Shown here in pieces: positions 33,122 through 42,329 of a stretch of 64,000 bases of DNA. The position numbers and the translations under genes are program-made. Each line of letters begins with the position of its first letter. The first letter of the stretch is position 1. This stretch comes from UBA3102 sp964413055 (GTDB taxonomy: Bacteria; Bacillota; Desulfotomaculia; Desulfotomaculales; Pelotomaculaceae), in NCBI GenBank assembly GCA_964413055.1, contig CAYPRB010000010.1, positions 6,090 to 70,089 of the forward strand, given 5' to 3'. Below the pieces are notes generated by a model. It did no database searches and was not told where the DNA came from. It saw only the letters and a list, made by a program, of their open reading frames with translations.

Positions 33122-34453
33122 ATGCCGAAACCTGTGGTGGCTATCGTCGGGCGACCTAATGTGGGCAAGTCAACCCTTTTTAACCGTATTGCCGGCGGCC
33201 GGATGGCAATAGTACAGGGTGAACCCGGCGTAACCAGGGACCGCCTTTACCGGGACGCTGAATGGTCGGGCCGGAGTTTTACCGTGGTCGATACGGGAGG
33301 GCTTGATTTTCATGAAGAAGATGAAATTATCCAGGGTGTACGGCGTCAAGCTGAATTAGCCATTCGGGAAGCTGATGCGATTCTCTTTGTAGTTGACGCC
33401 AGGGCTGGATTAAACCCTTATGATGAAGATGTGGCGGTGTTAATTCGCCGGTCCCGGAAACCGGCGCTGCTGGTGGTTAATAAGGTGGAAAAATACGACC
33501 AGCCAAACCAGATTTATGAATTTTACCGCCTGGGACTGGGAGAACCGGTGCCGGTATCTGCGGCGGAAGGTTTAAATACCGGGGATATGCTGGACAAGTT
33601 GCTGGAATTGCTTCCACCTGAAGAAAAAGGTCAATATGATGAAGACGTAATCAAGATTGCAGTTGTTGGAAGGCCCAACGTGGGTAAGTCTTCCCTGGTC
33701 AATTATGTTCTAGGAGAGGAGCGGGTGCTGGTCAGCAATATTCCCGGGACCACCCGGGACGCGATTGATACGTATTTTGAGCGGGCAGAAAGGAACTATG
33801 TAATTATAGATACTGCCGGTATGCGCCGCAAAAGCAGGATCGGACACAATACCGAAAAATATAGTGTGATCCGTGCGTTACGGGCGGTTGACCGGAGTGA
33901 TGTGGTTTTGATTATGCTGGATGCCGTGGAAGGGGTTACCGACCAGGATAAACGTATCGCCGGCTTTGCTCTGGAAGCCGGAAAAGCCATGGTAATAGTT
34001 GTTAATAAATGGGATTTGGTTGTCAAGGACGACCGTACAATTAATTTCTATACCGAAAGAATCCGTCATGAATTGGCTTTCTTGAAATACGTCCCGGTGG
34101 TTTTTATTTCGGCGCTAACGGGAAAGCGCGTTTTCAAGGTGCTTGAACTGGTGGATTTTGTTGCCGAACAAAACTCGGCCCGTATTAATACAGCTGATTT
34201 AAACGTCTTGCTGCGGGAAGCCACCCGGCAAAACCCTCCTCCGGCAGACAGGGCCAGACGGCTGAAGATTTTATATGCCACTCAGAGTGGAGTAAAACCG
34301 CCCAGATTTATTCTCTTCTGCAATAATCCCGAACTGATGCATTTCTCTTATCTGCGCTACCTGGAAAACCAGTTGCGGCAGGCTTACGGGTTTGAAGGCA
34401 CCCCGATACGTTTTATTTTACGTAAAAGAGTCAAGGAAGCACGCACGGTTTGA
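33122..34453 (+). CDS. der: Ribosome biogenesis GTPase Der (EngA)
   Basis: 443 aa, ATG with GAGGAGGAGTG upstream. Two tandem GTPase domains each show GRPNVGKS (near residues 9 and 180), DTGG or DTAG switch II and an NKxE or NKWD base-specificity motif; a KH-like domain fills the C-terminus (PPRFILFCNNPELMHFSYLRYLENQLR). Der is needed for 50S subunit assembly. The length is as expected. Confidence 0.97.
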   Translation: MPKPVVAIVGRPNVGKSTLFNRIAGGRMAIVQGEPGVTRDRLYRDAEWSGRSFTVVDTGGLDFHEEDEIIQGVRRQAELAIREADAILFVVDARAGLNPYDEDVAVLIRRSRKPALLVVNKVEKYDQPNQIYEFYRLGLGEPVPVSAAEGLNTGDMLDKLLELLPPEEKGQYDEDVIKIAVVGRPNVGKSSLVNYVLGEERVLVSNIPGTTRDAIDTYFERAERNYVIIDTAGMRRKSRIGHNTEKYSVIRALRAVDRSDVVLIMLDAVEGVTDQDKRIAGFALEAGKAMVIVVNKWDLVVKDDRTINFYTERIRHELAFLKYVPVVFISALTGKRVFKVLELVDFVAEQNSARINTADLNVLLREATRQNPPPADRARRLKILYATQSGVKPPRFILFCNNPELMHFSYLRYLENQLRQAYGFEGTPIRFILRKRVKEARTV

Positions 34454-34472
34454 CATTTGGAAGGAGAAAACA

Positions 34473-35063
34473 ATGGATGGTTTTTGGGTTATAGCAGCCG
34501 GTTACTTGATTGGTTCCGTTCCGGTAAGTTATTTAGTAGCTCGATTTTACAAAGGCATCGATATCCGCCGTTGCGGCAGCGGCAACGTCGGTACCACCAA
34601 TGTTTGGCGGAATGCCGGACCAGCGGCTGGTATTACCGCGCTGGCCGGAGACCTGGGTAAAGGGGTGCTGGCAGTGGTGCTGGCGCGACAATTTGCCCCG
34701 CCGTTACTGGTGGCGCTTTCAGGTATGGCCGTCCTGGCCGGACACAGTTGGCCTGTATTTTTAGGCTTTAAAGGTGGTAAACTGGTTGCTACCGGTATCG
34801 GTGTAATTGCTGCTATTTCATTTCCGGTGGCGGTTTTGGCCGTGTTAATCTGGTTTATGGTAGTGGGTATCACCAGGTACGTTTCGGTTGGCTCCCTGAC
34901 GGCCGTGGTATCAATTCCCGTCTTAATGCTGGTTTTTCACCTTGAGCGGCCTTACCTTGCGCTAGGCATATTCGTTGCTGTATTTGCGGTGTGCAAGCAT
35001 ATTCCCAACCTGAAAAGACTGGTAGCCGGAACGGAACCCAAAATCAGGCTGAAAAAATATTAG
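34473..35063 (+). CDS. plsY: Glycerol-3-phosphate acyltransferase PlsY
   Basis: 196 aa from the ATG at 34473 (AAGGAGA upstream). Five membrane helices and the three PlsY motifs: GSGNVGTTNVWRNAG, HSWPVFLGFKGGK, and a KHIPNLKRL segment near the C-terminus. It transfers acyl from acyl-phosphate to glycerol 3-phosphate. Followed after 44 bp by gpsA, which makes its substrate. Confidence 0.96.
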   Translation: MDGFWVIAAGYLIGSVPVSYLVARFYKGIDIRRCGSGNVGTTNVWRNAGPAAGITALAGDLGKGVLAVVLARQFAPPLLVALSGMAVLAGHSWPVFLGFKGGKLVATGIGVIAAISFPVAVLAVLIWFMVVGITRYVSVGSLTAVVSIPVLMLVFHLERPYLALGIFVAVFAVCKHIPNLKRLVAGTEPKIRLKKY

Positions 35064-35107
35064 TTACCTGAATTTAGAGTAGCTATGATTTCAGGAAGTG
35101 ATAATAA

Positions 35108-36157
35108 ATGAGCAAAAAAATATCTGTTCTGGGGGCCGGCAGTTGGGCCACCGCTCTGTCAGTACTGCTGGCACATAAAGGATACCGGATTAGGATGTGG
35201 TCCCGCAACGCACAGTTGGTCAACGAAATTAATAAAACTAAAAAAAACAAACGTTACCTGCCGGAAGTATTGATTCCATCCGGTATCGCCGTTAGTATGG
35301 ATATGAAGTATGTCCTGGATGAAACAGAAGCGGTACTCTTCGGGGTGCCGTCCCATGCTTTCCGCGAGGTAATCGGTAAAGCAATGCCTTATCTGCCGGA
35401 AAATGCGGTTATAATCAATGCGGCTAAAGGCATAGAAGAAAACAGCCTTTGCAGTATGTCCCGGGTATTTTCAGAAGAAGCCGGCAAGGTCAGGCTCCAA
35501 AGGTATGTGGTGCTTTCCGGTCCCAGCCATGCCGAAGAGGTGGGTCGGATGCTGCCTACCGCGGTGGTGGTGGCATCACCGTCAATGGGAAGTGCTGAAT
35601 ATGTCCAGGATTTATTTATGTGTGACAGTTTCAGGGTATATACCAATCCGGACGTGGTGGGACTGGAACTGGGGGGAGCGTTGAAAAATATTGTTGCCCT
35701 GGGTACCGGCATCGCAGAAGGGCTGGGTTTTGGCGACAATACCAAGGCGGCTCTGATGACCAGGGGGTTGGCTGAAATTACCCGCCTCGGGATCGCATGC
35801 GGGGCACACCCGCTTACCTTTGCCGGACTGTCCGGAGTGGGGGACTTAATTGTAACCTGCACCAGTATGCACAGCCGGAACCGGCGGGCAGGTATGGCTA
35901 TCGGAAGGGGGAATTCACTGGATGAAGCCCTGGCTGAAGTGAATATGGTGGTAGAAGGAGTGCGCACAACCAGAGCCGTTCGTTATCTGGCTGCAAAACA
36001 TTCCGTTGAAATGCCGATTACCGAACAGATTTACCGCGTGTTGTTTAAAGGGCTGCATCCGGGCGAGGCCGTCGGCAACCTGATGACAAGAAGTAAAACC
36101 CGCGAAATGGAAGAAGTGGCCCGGGCCGCAGCTGCCTTGGGCAAAATGAAATCATGA
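35108..36157 (+). CDS. gpsA: Glycerol-3-phosphate dehydrogenase [NAD(P)+]
   Basis: 349 aa, ATG with AGGAAGTGAT upstream. NAD(P)-binding VLGAGSWATALSVLLA; the GpsA stretch VLSGPSHAEEV; catalytic Lys in GGALKNIVALGTGIAEGLGFGDNTKAAL; SRNRRAGMAIGRG binding the phosphate. It reduces dihydroxyacetone phosphate to sn-glycerol 3-phosphate for PlsY. Confidence 0.96.
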   Translation: MSKKISVLGAGSWATALSVLLAHKGYRIRMWSRNAQLVNEINKTKKNKRYLPEVLIPSGIAVSMDMKYVLDETEAVLFGVPSHAFREVIGKAMPYLPENAVIINAAKGIEENSLCSMSRVFSEEAGKVRLQRYVVLSGPSHAEEVGRMLPTAVVVASPSMGSAEYVQDLFMCDSFRVYTNPDVVGLELGGALKNIVALGTGIAEGLGFGDNTKAALMTRGLAEITRLGIACGAHPLTFAGLSGVGDLIVTCTSMHSRNRRAGMAIGRGNSLDEALAEVNMVVEGVRTTRAVRYLAAKHSVEMPITEQIYRVLFKGLHPGEAVGNLMTRSKTREMEEVARAAAALGKMKS

Positions 36158-36561
36158 AATTAAATTTTACGAATGACTACCTTGCTATAAACTGATTGGT
36201 TCACCAGGACCCAGTCAGTTTTTTATGTTAAAAGAATTAATTCGAGCTAACATAAGTCCCCCGCAGGGCAAATTTTTTAAAATAAATCGGATATAAATGT
36301 TTTTTGATGAACCAGGTGCTTTTTTATGCTAAAAACAGGTAAACCTGGTTGATTTTATTTATAAATTTTTGTTTGCCGGGTAATATTCGTCCATTGGCTT
36401 CATATATATATACTGTTATTGTTTTCTACTGGAAAAAAATAGACTTCCCAGGTATTCTCATTGGTATTAAATTTTTACTTTTTGCAGGTCGGGGGAGGGA
36501 TGACCATTTAATTATATATATATATATCGGTACACTATTTTTTAACAAGGAGGGAGTGTAA
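36158..36561. other. Intergenic region between gpsA and spoIVA
   Basis: 404 bp. It begins with the gpsA terminator, contains a second hairpin with arms AACCAGGT (36310-36317) and ACCTGGTT (36343-36350), and an AT dinucleotide run near 36511-36527. A spoIVA promoter must lie here, but I could not match the sporulation sigma-E pattern convincingly. An open frame at 36349-36561 has no coding character. Confidence 0.6.
36189..36226 (+). terminator. Terminator after gpsA
   Basis: AAACTGATTGG (36189-36199) pairs with CCAGTCAGTTT (36211-36221) in an 11-bp stem with one G-U pair, followed by TTTT. Confidence 0.88.
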
Positions 36562-38040
36562 ATGGAAAGGAATGATATATTCCGTGATATTGCGGAACGT
36601 ACCGGGGGAGATCTTTATCTCGGCGTAGTCGGCGGCGTCCGCACCGGAAAATCAACTTTTATTAAACGTATTATGGAATTAATGGTACTTCCGAATATAA
36701 AAAACGTCTATGACCGGGAGCGGGCAAAGGATGAATTACCCCAGGGCGCTGCCGGGCGGACGGTTATGACCACGGAACCGAAGTTTGTCCCCAATGAAGC
36801 AGTAGAAGTTCAGATTACACCGGATTTAAATATTAAAATACGCCTGGTCGACTGTGTCGGTTACAAGGTGGAAGGCGCTCTTGGTTATGATGAGGAGGAC
36901 GGCCCGCGGATGGTGTCGACGCCGTGGTTTGAAGAACCGATTCCTTTTCAGGAAGCGGCTGAACTGGGAACCAGAAAAGTAATCTCCGAGCATTCTACGA
37001 TGGGGTTGGTAATAACCACCGACGGTACCATAACGGACCTTCCGAGGGAAAACTATCTGGAAGCGGAAGAGCGGGTAATTGAAGAATTAAAAGACATTGA
37101 CCGTCCCTTTTTGATTATACTCAACAGTACCGAAGCTTCCGGAGAAGAAACCGTCAGGCTTGCGGCGGAATTATCCGAAAAATACAATGTGCCGGTGATT
37201 CCGCTGGATTGTGCCCAGATGACCCAGGCAGATATTTTGTATATTTTAGAAAAATTGCTCTATGAATTTCCGGTCAATGAAGTCAACATCAATTTGCCCG
37301 CCTGGGTGGAAGAACTGGATTTCAAACACTGGCTGCGTCAAAAACTGGAAGATTGTATCAGGGAAACCGTTAAAAGTATCCGTCGCTTGAGAGAGGTAAA
37401 CGGAGCGGTAGAATCTCTGGCTGAATATGATTTCATAGATCAGGTCAGGCTTCATAATATGGATATGGGTACCGGTTCTGCTGCCATTAACATCACTTCC
37501 GCACCCGAACTTTTCTATCAGGTTTTAAGTGAACAGTCCGGTATCTCTATTGACGGTGAAAGAGAATTATTCAGCCTGGTTAAAGAACTCAGCATTGCCA
37601 AAAAGGAATACGACAAGGTTTCCAGTGCCCTTTACGAGGTCAAGGAGGCTGGTTATGGCGCTGTGACCCCTACTCTTGACGAACTGATCCTGGAAGAACC
37701 GGAATTAATCAGGCAGGGTAACCGCTTCGGCGTCAAACTTAAAGCAACTGCCCCGTCGGTGCATATGATCAAGGCTGATATTACCACCGAAATCACCCCT
37801 ATCATAGGCACGGAAAAGCAATGTGAAGAACTGGTGCGATACATGTTAAATGAATTTGAAGAAAACCCGCAGAAAATCTGGCAATCGGAAATATTCGGCA
37901 AATCGGTACATGATCTGGTACGGGAAGGCATCCAGAACAAACTCCACCGTATGCCGGAAAATGTGCAGCAAAAACTCCAACAAACCCTTCAAAGAATTGT
38001 CAACGAAGGTTCCGGGGGCTTGATTTGTATTATTATCTAA
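36562..38040 (+). CDS. spoIVA: Stage IV sporulation protein A
   Basis: 492 aa, ATG with AAGGAGGGAG upstream. A TRAFAC-like ATPase domain at the N-terminus has Walker A GGVRTGKSTF (residues 24-33) and the SpoIVA-specific RTVMTTEPKFVPNEAVE and VDCVGYKVEGALGYDEEDGPRMV. The C-terminus ends EGSGGLICIII, matching the membrane-anchoring tail of the family. SpoIVA polymerises with ATP hydrolysis to form the base of the spore coat on the outer forespore membrane. It is monocistronic. Confidence 0.97.
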   Translation: MERNDIFRDIAERTGGDLYLGVVGGVRTGKSTFIKRIMELMVLPNIKNVYDRERAKDELPQGAAGRTVMTTEPKFVPNEAVEVQITPDLNIKIRLVDCVGYKVEGALGYDEEDGPRMVSTPWFEEPIPFQEAAELGTRKVISEHSTMGLVITTDGTITDLPRENYLEAEERVIEELKDIDRPFLIILNSTEASGEETVRLAAELSEKYNVPVIPLDCAQMTQADILYILEKLLYEFPVNEVNINLPAWVEELDFKHWLRQKLEDCIRETVKSIRRLREVNGAVESLAEYDFIDQVRLHNMDMGTGSAAINITSAPELFYQVLSEQSGISIDGERELFSLVKELSIAKKEYDKVSSALYEVKEAGYGAVTPTLDELILEEPELIRQGNRFGVKLKATAPSVHMIKADITTEITPIIGTEKQCEELVRYMLNEFEENPQKIWQSEIFGKSVHDLVREGIQNKLHRMPENVQQKLQQTLQRIVNEGSGGLICIII

Positions 38041-38054
38041 TGTAAAAAATGTTA

Positions 38055-38085
38055 TACCGGTCGCCCGGCCGGTTTTTGTTTTTAT
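38055..38085 (+). terminator. Terminator after spoIVA
   Basis: ACCGG (38056-38060) pairs with CCGGT (38069-38073), then TTTTTGTTTTTATT. Confidence 0.7.
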
Positions 38086-38157
38086 TAGGAATTATGATAT
38101 TATGAAAGCAAATGAATAGTAAAAATAATTATTAACTTAAAACTGCGCTCATTTGTT

Positions 38158-38186
38158 TTGCTTGTTCTCCGGGATAATGATATAAT
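38158..38186 (+). promoter_or_regulatory. Promoter of pheB-hom-thrB-lysC
   Basis: TTGCTT (38158-38163), 17-bp spacer, perfect TATAAT (38181-38186). Same hexamers and spacing as the hutP-aroH promoter at 20340. Confidence 0.7.
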
Positions 38187-38237
38187 GTCTGCCGTGGGTG
38201 GAAACATATCCATTATTGGTGGACATGGGGAGCAGTC

Positions 38238-38690
38238 ATGGAAAATAAAGGGCGCAGATTTTTTCTTGTCCGGGAAGACCTTTTGCCGGAATCAATTGTT
38301 AAAACCATTAAGGTCAAGGAAATACTGCTAAAATATGAGGAATGCACCGTAAATAAAGCGGTGACCAAAGTTGGTTTGAGCCGCAGTGCGTTTTATAAAT
38401 ACAAAGACGGGGTTTTCCCTTTTCACCAATGGAATTCCAGTCGAACCGTCACTTTGGCCCTGGTACTGGAACACCGTTCGGGGATACTTTCCCATGTGCT
38501 TAACACACTTGCCGGGGTTAAGGCAAATATCTTTACCATAAACCAGAATATTCCTATTCATGGTCTGGCCGGTGTTACGATAACCTTTGAAACTAAAGAT
38601 ATGAAAAGTAATATTGAAGAAACTACTGATCGACTTAAGGCGTTAGACGGTGTACGGGAGGCATATCCCGTGGGACATAATTTCAAGTAA
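38238..38690 (+). CDS. pheB: ACT-domain protein PheB (UPF0735)
   Basis: 150 aa, ATG with GGGGAG 7 nt upstream. Residues 20-65 form a small helix-turn-helix-like region (NKAVTKVGLSRSAFYKYKDGVFPF); residues 72-147 form an ACT domain (TLALVLEHRSGILSHVLNTLAGVKANIFTINQNIP). In Firmicutes it commonly precedes homoserine dehydrogenase. The ACT domain suggests amino-acid sensing; its actual activity is unclear, and the chorismate mutase label sometimes given is not supported here. Confidence 0.88.
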   Translation: MENKGRRFFLVREDLLPESIVKTIKVKEILLKYEECTVNKAVTKVGLSRSAFYKYKDGVFPFHQWNSSRTVTLALVLEHRSGILSHVLNTLAGVKANIFTINQNIPIHGLAGVTITFETKDMKSNIEETTDRLKALDGVREAYPVGHNFK

Positions 38691-38719
38691 TATAACCAGT
38701 GAAGAGGTGACTGAAAAAA

Positions 38720-40012
38720 GTGTCTAAACAGGAAATAAGTGTCGGTATGCTGGGTATGGGTACCGTGGGCCGGGGTGTTTACCGGATATTAAAGCAAAAC
38801 CAGGCGGAAATTAAACAAAAAGTGGGTGCATCCGTTAAAATTAAAAAGATCCTGGTGCGCGATCCCAACAAGAACCGTGGAATAGAGTTGCAAGACGGTA
38901 TCTTGACTACAATTCCCGAAGAGGTTGTCGACAACCCTGAATTCGATATTATCGTGGAAGTGATGGGAGGTACCAATCGGGCCCTGGAGTATTCACTCCG
39001 GGCACTGAAAAAAGGTAAAAGCCTGGTTACCGCCAATAAGGACATGCTGGCGGAATACGGTAAGGATATTTTCGATGCTGCCGCCGCGGGAAAAGGTGAC
39101 GTATTTTTTGAGGGCAGCGTAGCAGGTGGCATCCCGATCATCAAACCTTTAAAAGATTGCCTGGCAGCAAACCGGATCAGCGAGGTTATCGGTATTATAA
39201 ACGGAACTACCAACTATATGCTCACCAGAATGAGCCGGGAAAAAATTGATTTTAATGATGTGTTGGCAGAAGCCAAGACACTCGGTTATGCAGAGGCCGA
39301 TCCGACCTCAGATATTGAAGGTTTCGATGCCGCCCGGAAACTCGCCATTTTAGCTTCTATTGCTTTTAACTCCAGGGTTGATTTGAATCAAGTTTATGTA
39401 GAAGGAATTACCAGAATTGCCGCCGAAGATATCATCTATGCTTCAGAACTTAATTACGTGATTAAACTTTTAGCTATTGCCAAGGAAAGTGATGACGGGA
39501 TTGAACTGCGCGTGCACCCGGCTTTACTGCCGAAAAGCCATCCTCTGGCTGCTGTGCATGATGTATTTAACGCCGTCTTTATCACCGGAGATGCGGTCGG
39601 GGAAGTAATGTTTTTTGGACGTGGGGCAGGCGAACTGCCTACCGCCAGTGCCGTAACGGCGGATGTAATGAATGCCGCCCGTAACCGCCTGAATAACATT
39701 TCAGGAACTGTAAGTTGCACCTGTTATAGTAGGAAAAAGGTAAAACCTATGGGCGAAACCAAAACCAAGTATTATATTCGCATTGATGTCGCCGACAAGC
39801 CGGGGGTGCTGGCAGGTATTGCTTCGATCTTCGGAAATAACGATGTCAGCCTTGCTTCGGTAATTCAAAAAAACACCACCGGAAAAGCGGCACAAATCGT
39901 ACTGGTTACACATGAAGTGTTTGAAAAAAATTTACAAGACGCGTTAAAAATAATTAAGGCTCTCTCAACGGTTAATGAAATTTCCAACGTAGTCAGGGTA
40001 GAAGGAGATTAA
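38720..40012 (+). CDS. hom: Homoserine dehydrogenase
   Basis: 430 aa, GTG start with AGAGGTG upstream. NAD(P) site GMLGMGTVGRGVYRIL; TANKDMLAEYG; catalytic region GTTNYMLTRM and EAKTLGYAEADPTSDIEGFDAARKLAILASIAF; a C-terminal ACT domain (residues about 350-427, YIRIDVADKPGVLAGIASIFGNNDVSLAS). It reduces aspartate semialdehyde to homoserine, and the ACT domain probably gives threonine feedback. Confidence 0.96.
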   Translation: MSKQEISVGMLGMGTVGRGVYRILKQNQAEIKQKVGASVKIKKILVRDPNKNRGIELQDGILTTIPEEVVDNPEFDIIVEVMGGTNRALEYSLRALKKGKSLVTANKDMLAEYGKDIFDAAAAGKGDVFFEGSVAGGIPIIKPLKDCLAANRISEVIGIINGTTNYMLTRMSREKIDFNDVLAEAKTLGYAEADPTSDIEGFDAARKLAILASIAFNSRVDLNQVYVEGITRIAAEDIIYASELNYVIKLLAIAKESDDGIELRVHPALLPKSHPLAAVHDVFNAVFITGDAVGEVMFFGRGAGELPTASAVTADVMNAARNRLNNISGTVSCTCYSRKKVKPMGETKTKYYIRIDVADKPGVLAGIASIFGNNDVSLASVIQKNTTGKAAQIVLVTHEVFEKNLQDALKIIKALSTVNEISNVVRVEGD

Positions 40013-40087
40013 AATTTTTTGGGGTATAAGGCACCATGTCTATCAAACGATTTTTTATGGTAAGTTTTCCGGAAGGGGTAATCCTGT

Positions 40088-40990
40088 ATGATCCGGGTTC
40101 AGATACCTGCTACCTCGGCTAACCTGGGGCCTGGTTTTGATTGCCTGGGGATGGCGCTGGAACTTTATAATACTATAGAAATGATTCCCGGTTCCCGCGG
40201 ATTGAGTATTGATGTGTCGGGTGAAGGAGCTTCAGATCTTCCCAGGGATGAAAATAATTTGGTTTTTCAGGCTGCCAGCCGGGTTTTCAGACAGGCGGGT
40301 TATGCTCCAACCGGCATAAAGCTGCGCCTTTACAACCAGATTCCGGTAGCCCGGGGGTTAGGGAGCAGTACTGCCGCAATTGTGGGGGGAGTCATTGCCG
40401 CAAACCTCCTTACCGGAGGCGGTTATTCCATAAAAGAAATAATTTCGCTGGCCGCATCTATGGAGGGACATGCCGATAATGTAGTTCCTGCCGTTCTCGG
40501 GGGTATTGTGGTTTCGGTGCAGGCGGACGATAAGATAAATTATTTAAAAATTAAAATACCGCCAAGTTTGAGGTGCGTGGTGGCAATTCCGGATTATTGT
40601 CTTGCCACCAGGGCTTCCCGGGAAGTTCTTCCCAATCAGGTACCTTTTCAAGACGCCGTTTTTAATGTCGGACGGGTGGCGCTGTTGGTAGCGGCGCTAC
40701 AGCAGGGAGACCTTAGTTTGTTGGGGACGGCCATGGAAGACCGGCTGCACCAGGTATTTAGATCTGCTCTGATTCCCGGGCTGAAAAAGGTTTTGGCGGC
40801 TACGAAACTTGCTGGTGCGCGCGGGGTTACCTTGAGCGGGGCCGGACCGGCAATAGTTGCTTTTGCAGACTCTAATTTAGAACTGATTGCCAGGGTTATG
40901 GGTGATACATTACGGCAAAACGGCGTAAAATCAAAAGTGTTAGTTTTAAAACCCAGTCCGGTGGGCGCCCGGGCGCTGGAAGTGAAATGA
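40088..40990 (+). CDS. thrB: Homoserine kinase
   Basis: 300 aa, ATG with GGAAGGGG upstream. GHMP kinase family: PATSANLGPGFDCLGMAL at the N-terminus, the ATP loop PVARGLGSSTAAIVGG, and the C-terminal GVTLSGAGPAIVAF. It phosphorylates homoserine on the way to threonine. thrC is not next to it; lysC follows. Confidence 0.96.
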   Translation: MIRVQIPATSANLGPGFDCLGMALELYNTIEMIPGSRGLSIDVSGEGASDLPRDENNLVFQAASRVFRQAGYAPTGIKLRLYNQIPVARGLGSSTAAIVGGVIAANLLTGGGYSIKEIISLAASMEGHADNVVPAVLGGIVVSVQADDKINYLKIKIPPSLRCVVAIPDYCLATRASREVLPNQVPFQDAVFNVGRVALLVAALQQGDLSLLGTAMEDRLHQVFRSALIPGLKKVLAATKLAGARGVTLSGAGPAIVAFADSNLELIARVMGDTLRQNGVKSKVLVLKPSPVGARALEVK

Positions 40991-41046
40991 TTAATCAAAC
41001 CAAACCAGGAACCAGACAATCACAGTTAAGGAAGGACGACCTATAA

Positions 41047-42255
41047 ATGCTGATAGTCCAAAAATACGGTGGAAGTTCTGTTGCCGATGCCGGCCGCATA
41101 CGCAGGGTCGCCCGGCGCATAGCAGATGTCCGTGTCGAAGGCCATCAGGTAGTGGTGGTGGTTTCGGCTATGGGTGACAGTACCGATAATTTGATGCAAT
41201 TGGTTAAAGAAATTACTCCCAACCCTCCGGACAGGGAGTTGGATGTGGTTTTGTCCACCGGGGAACAGGTTTCCATAGCACTTTTGGCTATGGCCGTCAA
41301 TGATTTGGGAGTACCGGCAATATCTTTGACCGGTTTCCAGGTGGGCATATTTACCGATAATGTGCATACCAAGGCAAGTATTTTGGAGGTTGCAACTAAA
41401 CGTCTACGGGATGAACTAAAAAGGGGCAGTGTGGTGGTAGTAGCCGGTTTTCAGGGCATAGACCGTGTAAATGATATTACCACGCTGGGGCGGGGCGGTT
41501 CCGATACAACCGCGGTAGCAATTGCAGCAGCGTTAGAAGCCGATGTGTGTGAAATATATACCGATGTGGACGGGATTTATACCACCGACCCGCGTATGGT
41601 ACCGGAAGCCTGTAAATTAAACCGGGTTTCCTATTGTGAAATGCTGGAACTGGCAAACCTGGGAGCAGTGGTGCTGCATCCACGTTCCGTGGAACTGGCT
41701 ATGCATTACGGCATACCGCTGCACGTACGTTCCAGTTTTAATAAACATACCGGGACCTTGGTAAAGGAGGAGGAAGATATGGAAAAAGCGCTTGTGGTTA
41801 CCGGAGTGGCGTACGACCTGGATGTTGCCAAAATCGGGCTGTATAACGTTTACGACAAACCAGGGATTGCATACAAACTGTTCCGGAACCTGGCGGATGA
41901 GAATATAAACGTGGATATGATCGTTCAGGGCGCCATGTACGATGGACGCAACGATATTTCATTTACCTGCACGCAGGGAGATTTGCATAAAGCGTTGGAA
42001 GTGGTAGATGAACTTACTGATGACCTGGGTGCCGACGGAGTAACCAGCGATGACAGCGTGGCAAAAGTATCCATTGTCGGTGCCGGTATGATTAGTAACC
42101 CCGGAGTGGCGGCCCTTATGTTCGAGGCATTATCAAATGAAGGAATAAATATTGAGATGATCAGTACCTCCGAAATTAAAATCTCCTGTATCATCAAAGC
42201 GGACCAGGTAACCAGGGCGGTCCGTACACTACACAAACAATTCAATCTCGAATAA
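41047..42255 (+). CDS. lysC: Aspartate kinase, alpha chain
   Basis: 402 aa, ATG with GGAAGGA upstream. VQKYGGSSVADA (catalytic Lys), STGEQVSIALLAMA, TTLGRGGSDTTAV and a pair of C-terminal ACT domains (about residues 265-400). It phosphorylates aspartate for the lysine, threonine and methionine pathways. An internal start at 41779 probably produces a separate regulatory beta chain, as in Bacillus subtilis aspartokinase II. No lysine riboswitch fits in the 56 bp upstream. Confidence 0.96.
   Translation: MLIVQKYGGSSVADAGRIRRVARRIADVRVEGHQVVVVVSAMGDSTDNLMQLVKEITPNPPDRELDVVLSTGEQVSIALLAMAVNDLGVPAISLTGFQVGIFTDNVHTKASILEVATKRLRDELKRGSVVVVAGFQGIDRVNDITTLGRGGSDTTAVAIAAALEADVCEIYTDVDGIYTTDPRMVPEACKLNRVSYCEMLELANLGAVVLHPRSVELAMHYGIPLHVRSSFNKHTGTLVKEEEDMEKALVVTGVAYDLDVAKIGLYNVYDKPGIAYKLFRNLADENINVDMIVQGAMYDGRNDISFTCTQGDLHKALEVVDELTDDLGADGVTSDDSVAKVSIVGAGMISNPGVAALMFEALSNEGINIEMISTSEIKISCIIKADQVTRAVRTLHKQFNLE
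41779..42255 (+). CDS. Aspartate kinase beta subunit from an internal in-frame start
   Basis: An ATG at 41779, in frame with lysC, is preceded by AAGGAGG at 41764-41770 (8-nt spacing) within a purine-rich KEEEDMEK linker. The product would be 158 aa (MEKALVVTGVAYDLDVAKIG...), comprising only the two ACT domains. Bacillus subtilis LysC makes such a beta chain of similar size from an internal start; here the existence of the product is inferred. Confidence 0.6.
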   Translation: MEKALVVTGVAYDLDVAKIGLYNVYDKPGIAYKLFRNLADENINVDMIVQGAMYDGRNDISFTCTQGDLHKALEVVDELTDDLGADGVTSDDSVAKVSIVGAGMISNPGVAALMFEALSNEGINIEMISTSEIKISCIIKADQVTRAVRTLHKQFNLE

Positions 42256-42270
42256 TCCGTAAACCTAAAC

Positions 42271-42305
42271 GTGCCGGCAGTCTTTTGACCGCCGGCACAA
42301 AAAGT
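42271..42305. terminator. Hairpin between convergent lysC and apgM
   Basis: GTGCCGGC (42271-42278) and GCCGGCAC (42291-42298), perfect 8-bp stem, with AAAAAGTTTTG on one side. Likely ends lysC transcription and perhaps apgM from the other strand. Confidence 0.65.
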
Positions 42306-42329
42306 TTTGTTCCAAATATTTTAAGCGTT

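Noticed and set aside
36349..36561. 70-codon frame upstream of spoIVA
   Set aside because: TTG start without ribosome binding site, AT-repeat-derived IYIYI residues, and it runs into the spoIVA ribosome binding site.
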